Part shown: positions 13,694 to 18,943 of the stretch, piece after piece
Numbering within the stretch: position 1 is the first letter of the stretch
Layout: each line of letters starts with the position of its first letter
From: JBDRAU01 sp043823315
Lineage (GTDB): Bacteria; Patescibacteriota; UBA1384; DTJR01
Reading direction: 5' to 3'
DNA length: 30,507 nucleotides
Assembly: GCA_043823315.1 (NCBI GenBank)
Contig: JBDRAU010000059.1
Span: 1 to 30,507 of the forward strand
The notes under the pieces: model-generated
What the model was told of the DNA's origin: nothing
What the model saw: the letters and a program-made list of their open reading frames with translations, nothing else
Databases searched by the model: none
Translations under genes and position numbers: made by a program

Positions 13694-14267
13694 AACTACC
13701 AACGGTTGAATCGGAAAGCTCTGTTTTGGCGCTGTATAAACTTGAAATATCGTTTTTGATAGCTTTGGCCAAGTCTTCTTGACCGGTCTTGTGGTATATG
13801 ATTGACTCGTCGTAAGTTCTGGAAGCGTTTGCAACCGATGCTATAGAATATCCCTTTCCTTCGAGAAGATCCTTTACCTTGGCCGCTTCGCCGGAGACAC
13901 CGTTACCGTTTACTATGCGAATTGATTCATCGGTGTATTTGAAAGAGGATGTGGCGGAGGTTGCAGTTTCTTGTGGTTCTGTCGTTGCCGTGGCACTCTC
14001 GGTAGCTGTTTCAGAGCCGCTTGGGCTTACTGTTGCTGTTTGAGATTTTTGCGCTGAATTTGTTCCTGTGCCTCCATCGTCTTTAAATAGGATGTAGAGA
14101 GCTAAGGAGGTCGATACAATAACAGCAATGATTCCGATTACTAAATAAAATACTCCACCGCTTGATTTTTCTTCCGATCCTTCGGCATTGACCATTTCTT
14201 CCTCCTCTTTTGGTTCGTCATCGCCTAGTTCTTTTTTTGGGTCGATAATATCTAATGATTTTGACAT
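13662..14267 (-). CDS. Membrane protein with LytR_C domain
   Basis: 201 residues: acidic cytoplasmic N-terminus, one membrane segment (39-61), a Ser/Thr-rich linker (65-108) and a C-terminal LytR_C domain (about 114-200: SIRIVNGNGVSGEAAKVKDLLEGKGYSIASVAN, TYDESIIYH, SYDAIIALG). The LytR_C domain often follows LytR-CpsA-Psr ligase domains; here the ligase domain is absent, so this is a stand-alone wall-associated domain. The start ATG has no Shine-Dalgarno and lies 9 nt after an extended -10 box (TGGTATAAT), suggesting a leaderless mRNA. First gene of the LytR_C, metalloprotease, PPC operon. Confidence 0.82.
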   Translation of the reverse strand: MSKSLDIIDPKKELGDDEPKEEEEMVNAEGSEEKSSGGVFYLVIGIIAVIVSTSLALYILFKDDGGTGTNSAQKSQTATVSPSGSETATESATATTEPQETATSATSSFKYTDESIRIVNGNGVSGEAAKVKDLLEGKGYSIASVANASRTYDESIIYHKTGQEDLAKAIKNDISSLYSAKTELSDSTVGSYDAIIALGAK

Positions 14268-14276
14268 GATAGATTT

Positions 14277-14285
14277 ATTATACCA
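14277..14285 (-). promoter_or_regulatory. Extended -10 promoter of the LytR_C operon
   Basis: Minus strand TGGTATAAT (-10 TATAAT at 14277-14282, 9 nt before the ATG). Two TTGACA-like hexamers lie upstream, the nearer at a 19-nt spacing. Confidence 0.55.
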
Positions 14286-14385
14286 AATCTTAGTGTTGTT
14301 GTGTCAAATCGCTGTCAATTTTTTTTGCTAAACCTTACGCGGGTGAGAAACTGTAATTTTAACTTTTGATTTTGATCTTATTTCT

Positions 14386-14991
14386 CTACGCATACTTGCG
14401 TATTACACCCTTCACTCTTCCCTGTACTAATGCTTTGCGTGTGTAAATCGGTTTGTAATTTGAGTTGGCCGGTTGAAGTCGGATTCTTGTTTTCTCTCTA
14501 AAAAATCTCTTTAGCGTGGCATTGTCTTGGTCTGTAAGCGCTACAACGATGTCTCCATTTTTAGGGTTTGAGGTCTTTTCGATAATCACATAATCGCCAT
14601 CAAAGATTCCATCATCTTTCATAGAATCTCCACTGACCTTAAGTGCGAAAATGTTCGGACCAATCATATCGCGGGGAATATCAATTGTTTCGTTTGTTCT
14701 GATCGCCTCAATCGGATGGCCAGCCGCAATTGTGCCGATCAACTTGACTTCAAAAGTTCGTTCATCCCAGGCAGGAGTCAATTGAAGTGCTCTGGCACAA
14801 GACCCTTGCTTTGTTAGGTATCCTTTTTGCTCTAGTACCGATATATATTCTGCCACAGTTGCAACTGATGATAGTTTTAATAATTTTGCGATTTCACGAT
14901 AGCTCGGCGCATAATCATTTTCTTCGATGAAGCTCTTTATTAAACTAAGTATTTCCGATTGTCTTTTTGTGAGTGGGAGCTGTTTATTCAT
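14386..14991 (-). CDS. lexA: LexA repressor
   Basis: SOS-response repressor and self-cleaving serine protease. 201 residues: winged-helix DNA-binding domain at 1-65 (LTKRQSEILSLIKSFIEENDYAPSYREIAKLL, SVATVAEYISVLEQKGYL), cleavage site Ala90-Gly91 in IAAGHPIEA, and a protease domain with Ser123 in VSGDSMKDDGI and Lys161 in NATLKRFF. All catalytic elements are intact and length is normal. The start ATG follows AGGGG closely. That site is the 3' arm of a long inverted repeat with the 5' end of the predicted mRNA, so translation may be folded shut. No clear LexA box was found in its promoter. Confidence 0.95.
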   Translation of the reverse strand: MNKQLPLTKRQSEILSLIKSFIEENDYAPSYREIAKLLKLSSVATVAEYISVLEQKGYLTKQGSCARALQLTPAWDERTFEVKLIGTIAAGHPIEAIRTNETIDIPRDMIGPNIFALKVSGDSMKDDGIFDGDYVIIEKTSNPKNGDIVVALTDQDNATLKRFFREKTRIRLQPANSNYKPIYTRKALVQGRVKGVIRKYA

Positions 14992-15100
14992 TTACCCCTA
15001 CACCAATTATTTTTCATTTGTGTTTTGTCTGATAAATTGTTTTTTAAATTCATATAATCGTTCTTTAATTGCGAAGTGAAGTATTGGTGTGAGGGGTTAA
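14992..15100 (-). promoter_or_regulatory. lexA 5' UTR inverted repeat covering the ribosome site
   Basis: Arms 14992-15007 (TTACCCCTACACCAAT) and 15083-15100 (ATTGGTGTGAGGGGTTAA) are reverse complements with one or two bulged bases, about 14-16 bp. The 5' arm starts at the predicted transcription start and the 3' arm includes AGGGG and the bases before ATG, so folding would hide the lexA translation start. Confidence 0.65.
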
Positions 15101-15104
15101 TTTA

Positions 15105-15134
15105 ATCGTACCAAACAAAAAACGAACATGTCAA
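15105..15134 (-). promoter_or_regulatory. lexA promoter
   Basis: Minus strand: TTGACA (15129-15134), 18-nt spacer, TACGAT (15105-15110). CGAACATGT in the spacer resembles half of a Gram-positive LexA box, but the second half is missing. Confidence 0.55.
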
Positions 15135-15163
15135 GCCCCGCCTTTTTTTACCAAAGGCGGGGC
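15134..15163. repeat. GCCCCGCCTTT hairpin
   Basis: GCCCCGCCTTT and AAAGGCGGGGC form a perfect 11-bp stem with a short loop. It abuts element B on one side and the lexA -35 box on the other; it may end transcription coming from the elements. Confidence 0.7.
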
Positions 15164-15239
15164 GCAGACCCCTCACTAACCGCACTGTGCGTAGAGGATG
15201 CAATCCCTTGCACAGTAAGGTTTGGTGTGTGGGTCAAGC
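15164..15239. ncRNA. Structured element B
   Basis: Bounded by GCAGACCCC and GGGTCAAGC. Inside are stems ACCC/GGGT, CAC/GTG, AACC/GGTT, the 7-bp stem ACTGTGC/GCACAGT and GGAT/ATCC. It aligns with element A (12570-12637), with compensatory changes in the 7-bp stem. First of three elements in tandem. Transcription and strand are unknown. Confidence 0.55.
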
Positions 15240-15294
15240 GAATTTTCTCATTAGGACTTTACAATCAGTAAGAATAAATTGAAAGAAGTGTGGC

Positions 15295-15408
15295 GCAGAC
15301 CCCGCACCAAGATACGATGCACTTTCGAAAGTGGAGCTCGAAAGCTCTCTCTCCCACGGACGAATAGCCAGCCGTGAAGCATTCGAATTTTTGGTGCTGG
15401 GGTCAAAC
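15295..15408. ncRNA. Structured element C, cloverleaf-like fold
   Basis: Begins with GGCGCAGACCCC exactly as element B and ends GGGGTCAAAC. Closing stem GACCCC+GCACCAA (15298-15310) with TTGGTGC+T+GGGGTC (15391-15404), 13 bp. Inner stem CGATGC/GCATTCG (15315-15320 with 15379-15385). Three hairpins lie in the junction: ACTT-TCGA-AAGT (15321-15332), GAGCT-CGAA-AGCTC (15334-15347) and CACGG/CCGTG (15355-15376). Together a four-way junction. Not a tRNA: no 5-bp T-stem. Function unknown. Confidence 0.5.
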
Positions 15409-15414
15409 CGGCCC

Positions 15415-15542
15415 GCAGACCCTTGCAGACAGCGTTTTGGTAAATGGCTTTGTCATCCTGAGCAAACTATGGTGAGTCGAAGGATCTCTGGCGAATGTCA
15501 GCTTCCTATGTTTTACAGAAAGCTACTCTGACAGGGTCAAGC
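15415..15542. ncRNA. Structured element D with an inserted repeat
   Basis: Bounded by GCAGACCC and AGGGTCAAGC as in B and C. Its middle (about 15450-15515) is a GTCATCCTGAG...GTCGAAGGATCT repeat of the type seen at 6839-6905. Probably a third module carrying a nested repeat. Confidence 0.4.
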
Positions 15543-15721
15543 GCGGGTGATGTTGAACTTATCTTAAAAAACTTAGCTGGGGAGTTTAGGTCTTTTTCCC
15601 TTTCGTCGTAATTTTCAACGACTCATCAGAACAATTGAATGTTGAGGGAGGGCAGAGTGTATCTGCCCAGGTAAAACGAGGGTGCAGAGTGTGGCTGGTT
15701 GCCAGATCAGCTAACTTACCA
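15543..15721. other. Spacer downstream of the GC-rich orphan gene
   Basis: Holds a hairpin GGGCAGA/TCTGCCC (15651-15670 region), which on the minus strand could follow the 15722-16198 gene, but no T-run is attached. No ORF with a ribosome site is seen. Confidence 0.4.
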
Positions 15722-16198
15722 CTAGCGCTCACTTAACGTGAGATTAGGCCGTTGCCGGCCTGGGACGGTCTTGGCCAGCTCCTCGTAGAGAAGTTGGAGC
15801 GGGTGTTTCCGGCGGAAGAGCCCACCGCTCTTGTACTTACAGCTACCGAGCGGCTCGTGAGTATTCAACCCGATACGGTCGAGCGAGAAACTCTCTCTCC
15901 GATCGTGCTGTACGTTGGCGAAGACGATGTCATGATGTGTTACTTCGATCTCCCAGCCATCCTCGGCCGGAACAATGCCCGGCTCTGCATACTTGACCGT
16001 AGCTCGAAAACTCCTGGAGCCACAGCTCCCCCGGTGGGTGATCGGCCGACTGGTTAACATTACTGCTAGCCCACCGGTAACCGTGGAGTCGGCGGCCTCG
16101 AACTGTTGTGATTCTTCGGGACCGCACCTCCAGAGCTCACGCGGCATCTCTGTCAGCTGCCCAATAATATCGCGCAGCCATCTTTCTCTACTACTCAT
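15722..16198 (-). CDS. GC-rich orphan protein of unknown function
   Basis: 158 residues, no signal peptide and no membrane segment, so cytoplasmic. The N-terminus is helical (SSRERWLRDIIGQLTEMPRE). The middle contains beta-rich stretches (TVTGGLAVMLTSRP, SFRATVKYAEPG, WEIEVTHHDIVFANV) and the C-terminal helix is HPLQLLYEELAKTVPG. No family recognised. ATG at 16196-16198 has AGGAGG seven bases upstream, a near-ideal ribosome site, and the gene has its own consensus promoter. Strongly GC-rich codons set it apart from hisS upstream. It lies where the missing hisS 3' end might have been, although no remnant is visible. Isolation, composition and signals match the other GC-rich units. Confidence 0.7.
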   Translation of the reverse strand: MSSRERWLRDIIGQLTEMPRELWRCGPEESQQFEAADSTVTGGLAVMLTSRPITHRGSCGSRSFRATVKYAEPGIVPAEDGWEIEVTHHDIVFANVQHDRRESFSLDRIGLNTHEPLGSCKYKSGGLFRRKHPLQLLYEELAKTVPGRQRPNLTLSER

Positions 16199-16255
16199 AT
16201 TCGTCCTCCTGTGCTGAGTAAGTACAAGCCCGAACCTGTTAAGGGACAGTAAGCT

Positions 16256-16284
16256 AATATATACTTTTTTTCTTTTTATGTCAA
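16256..16284 (-). promoter_or_regulatory. Promoter of the GC-rich orphan gene
   Basis: Minus strand: TTGACA (16279-16284), 17-nt A-rich spacer, TATATT (16256-16261). Leader about 50 nt. Confidence 0.8.
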
Positions 16285-16410
16285 CATAAAGAATACCTTA
16301 CGGTGTCTTAATCTCGAACTCTACCATCCTGTCTATGCTAATTAACTGTTCTGGAGAGTTAAGTGGTCGCTTGATACTAATTCTTCGAGAACGTAGTTTA
16401 GGTGCTACTT

Positions 16411-17349
16411 TTAGTTCAGGTTTTCTATCACTCTTTCAAATCCGAATGCATATCCGACAGCTGGCAAGTCTGGGCCGTTAAGTTCGCGGATGAGCTCATC
16501 GTATCTGCCGCCGCCGCCGAGAGAGTTTTGTCTTTCTTCGTCATCCCCTGTAACATATTCAAAAACAACGCCGGTGTAATAATCAAGTCCTCGAACGAGG
16601 TCGGCTTTAACAACGAACTCAATGTTCTTTTGTGTTAATTCGGATTGAATTTTTTCAAAAAAATCTTTCTCGTCAGGTTCTAAGGAATCTAGAATTGAAG
16701 GTATTTCTCCCGGGTTGCAGTTCTCTGTTTTACAGTCCCAAACCCGTAGCGGATTTTTGTCGACTCTTTTTTTGCAGTCATCGCACAATTTGTCCAGATT
16801 CTGTTTTAAATAATCCCTTAGTTCTACGCTGTATTTTTCTCTTGTACTTCGACTTCCAAGAGTATTTAAATTAACAACTACATTTATTGAATTTTGTTTT
16901 AAGAATTCATATCCGTCAGCAATAACCTGCGCATCAATTTCCGGAGATTTTTTTCCAATAAGTTCTATGCTTAATTGATTGAACTGTCTTTTTCTGCCTT
17001 TTTGGGGTCGTTCGTAACGAAAACATGATCCGACGGAAAACACTTTTACAGGAAGAGGCATGCTTTTTAGTCCCCTCTCAATCAGACTTCTTATAACTCC
17101 TGCGGTAAATTCCGGCCGCAAGGAATATACTTCCTCTGATTTCTTTTCGAGGTCAAATAGCTCTTTTGAAACTATATCGGTTTCTTCTCCCACCGATCGA
17201 ACAAAAAGATTTTTTTGTTCAAAAAGAGGCGTTTCGATGCCCTGATATTCTTTTTCCAAATAAAAATTTATGAACTTGTCTTCAAGTTCTCGTCGAATTT
17301 TGAACTCTTCACCAATGTAATCTTGTGTCCCGCGGGGTTTTTGTATCAT
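16411..17349 (-). CDS. hisS: Histidyl-tRNA synthetase, catalytic domain only
   Basis: Charges tRNA-His. 312 residues versus about 420 for the family: the class II catalytic core is complete, but the C-terminal anticodon-binding domain is absent. Motif 2 is CFRYERPQKGRKRQFNQ (109-125). The His-specific motif LVRGLDYYTGVVFEY is at 251-265, GGGGRYDEL at 278-286, and motif 3 is PAVGYAFGFERVI (296-308). Four Cys (189, 192, 206, 211) form the insertion-domain pattern found in many bacterial HisRS. The intact HIS motifs argue against HisZ, the non-catalytic regulatory paralogue. No frameshifted anticodon domain was seen downstream; the next gene is the GC-rich orphan. The -10 box lies 6 nt before the ATG and no Shine-Dalgarno is present. 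Confidence 0.9.
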   Translation of the reverse strand: MIQKPRGTQDYIGEEFKIRRELEDKFINFYLEKEYQGIETPLFEQKNLFVRSVGEETDIVSKELFDLEKKSEEVYSLRPEFTAGVIRSLIERGLKSMPLPVKVFSVGSCFRYERPQKGRKRQFNQLSIELIGKKSPEIDAQVIADGYEFLKQNSINVVVNLNTLGSRSTREKYSVELRDYLKQNLDKLCDDCKKRVDKNPLRVWDCKTENCNPGEIPSILDSLEPDEKDFFEKIQSELTQKNIEFVVKADLVRGLDYYTGVVFEYVTGDDEERQNSLGGGGRYDELIRELNGPDLPAVGYAFGFERVIENLN

Positions 17350-17355
17350 AATCGC

Positions 17356-17388
17356 ATTTTATCACGGTTTGTGTATCAAACGCAAACC
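17356..17388 (-). promoter_or_regulatory. hisS promoter (leaderless) overlapping a hairpin
   Basis: Minus strand: TTGCGT (17380-17385), 18-nt spacer, extended -10 TGATAAAAT (TAAAAT at 17356-17361), six bases before the ATG. The -35 region lies in a hairpin GGTTTGTG/CGCAAACC (17366-17388) with an 8-bp stem and 7-nt loop, like the dispersed family but with a different loop. Confidence 0.5.
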
Positions 17389-17422
17389 TTATGCAAACCT
17401 TAAAGCACAGCTTTAAATCTAG

Positions 17423-18943
17423 TTACAATTGTCCCTTAGTCACCTTCTTTATTTGTGATCGGGCGTGGCTGGTTTTTGTAAAATTTAGCCAATCGGAATG
17501 AGGATGTGCATTTTTCTTCTCGATAATCTCTACAATATCGCCGTTTTGCAATTTGCTGTTCAGTTGGGCTATTTTGCCGTTTATTTTTGCTCCCGAGCAA
17601 TGATTACCAAGCGCGGTATGGACATAATAGGCAAAATCAACAGGGGTGGCTCCTTGCGGCAGGTCCTTTACGTCGCCTTGAGGAGTGAAGACAAATATCC
17701 TATCTTCAAATAGATCCATAGTCAGGGATTTAAAAAGTTCTTCTGGTGATTTGATGTTCCGCGAGAGTTTATTAAATTCGTCTATCCACTTTAAATCGTT
17801 TTTGCTCGGCAGCTTCGACACTTTCTTCTCCTGATATATCCAGTTCGCGGCAATGCCGAATTCAGCTTGGTGGTGCATCTCTTTGGTTCTGACTTGGAAT
17901 TCAACAATTTGTCCTTCGTCTGCGAAAACGGTTGTGTGAATTGACTTATAACCGTTTGGCTTTGGCAGAGCGATATAGTCCTTGATTTTCCCCACAAGTG
18001 GTCTCCAGTCAGCATGAATTAGACCCAAGACAGCATAGCAATCCTCTATGGAATTTACGATTATTCTTACGGCAATGAGATCGTGGATCTTATCTAAATC
18101 GTCGTTGTATTTATTTAGTTTTCTAAATAAGCTGTACCATTTCTTGGCCCTAAAATTGATTTCATGTTTGATTTTGTTTTCAGACAAAATCTTCTTGAGT
18201 TTTACGGTTATTCTTTTGAGGTATTTCTCCCTTTCCTTGATCTCGGGGATGGCTAATTCCTTGATCTTTCTGCTTTCTTCGGGATAAACGAAAGGAAAAG
18301 ACAAATCCTCCAAGAGCCCCCTCCATTCGCCCATGCCGAGTCTTCCGGCAATCGGAGCATAAATCTCTATTGCTTCTTTGGCGATCCTTTCTTGCTTATC
18401 GGGTGGAAGAAACTTAAGCGTTTCGAGATTGTGAATTTTGTCTGCTAGTTTTATGAAAATTACTCTGACGTCACGGCTCATGGCGATCAGCATTTTCCTA
18501 ATGGTTCCAATTTGACGCTCGTATTCGCTTATTTTTTCATGGGTCGTTTTTCCAAGCGGAAACCAGCTTTTATTGATTTTTATATTCGAGAGTTTTGTAA
18601 CCGATTCCACTATAGTTGCTACTTCAGTAGAAAAAGCTTTTCGTATATCGTTGACCTCAATCGATGTATCTTCAATTGTGTCGTGAAGAAGCGACGCTAT
18701 TATCGTCGCTTGGTCCATTCTTAGCCGTGATAGGGAGTACGCGATTGTCACAGGATGTACGATATAATCGTCGCCGGAATATCTTTTAGTCCCTTTGTGC
18801 GATTCTTTCGCAAATTCGTAGGCTTTCTCTATTTTAGAAATATCATCATCAGTGAGATACTTGATCAGCTCATTGAATAATTTTTCCTTAAGCCGTGGTA
18901 ATTTTAATCTTTCCGTTTTTAGCGGAAATTTTAATACTTTCAT
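17423..18943 (-). CDS. RelA/SpoT (p)ppGpp synthetase/hydrolase
   Basis: Stringent-response enzyme of the Rel/RSH family. 506 residues. HD hydrolase domain at about 35-195: YIVHPVTIAYSLS (His63), LLHDTIEDT (His87-Asp88, Glu91-Asp92). Synthetase domain about 245-375: FRAKKWYSLFRKL, HDLIAVRIIV, PNGYKSIHTTVF, VEFQVRTKEMHHQAEFGIAANW. TGS domain about 405-465: IFVFTPQGDVKDLPQGATPVDFAYYVHTALGNHCSGAKING. The C-terminal zinc-finger and ACT regulatory domains of long RSH proteins are missing. Both active centres appear intact, so it may be bifunctional. It overlaps clpC by 56 nt; no better start is evident. Confidence 0.93.
   Translation of the reverse strand: MKVLKFPLKTERLKLPRLKEKLFNELIKYLTDDDISKIEKAYEFAKESHKGTKRYSGDDYIVHPVTIAYSLSRLRMDQATIIASLLHDTIEDTSIEVNDIRKAFSTEVATIVESVTKLSNIKINKSWFPLGKTTHEKISEYERQIGTIRKMLIAMSRDVRVIFIKLADKIHNLETLKFLPPDKQERIAKEAIEIYAPIAGRLGMGEWRGLLEDLSFPFVYPEESRKIKELAIPEIKEREKYLKRITVKLKKILSENKIKHEINFRAKKWYSLFRKLNKYNDDLDKIHDLIAVRIIVNSIEDCYAVLGLIHADWRPLVGKIKDYIALPKPNGYKSIHTTVFADEGQIVEFQVRTKEMHHQAEFGIAANWIYQEKKVSKLPSKNDLKWIDEFNKLSRNIKSPEELFKSLTMDLFEDRIFVFTPQGDVKDLPQGATPVDFAYYVHTALGNHCSGAKINGKIAQLNSKLQNGDIVEIIEKKNAHPHSDWLNFTKTSHARSQIKKVTKGQL

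Noticed and set aside
15100..15150. Gram-positive type LexA box at the lexA promoter
   Set aside because: Only the CGAAC-A-TGT half is present; the second half (GTTYG) does not follow.
15295..15408. tRNA gene: 7-bp GCACCAA/TTGGTGC stem and TTCGAAT nearby
   Set aside because: No 5-bp T-stem beside TTCGAAT, no D-arm consensus, and the closing stem is 13 bp long; kept as an unclassified structured element.
15164..15542. Integron attC sites for elements B-D
   Set aside because: The RYYYAAC and GTTRRRY core sites are not at the ends, and no integrase is in the window.
16282..16440. Frameshifted HisRS anticodon-binding domain after the hisS stop
   Set aside because: An alternative frame is open for about 45 codons but shows no resemblance to the anticodon-binding domain and is too short.
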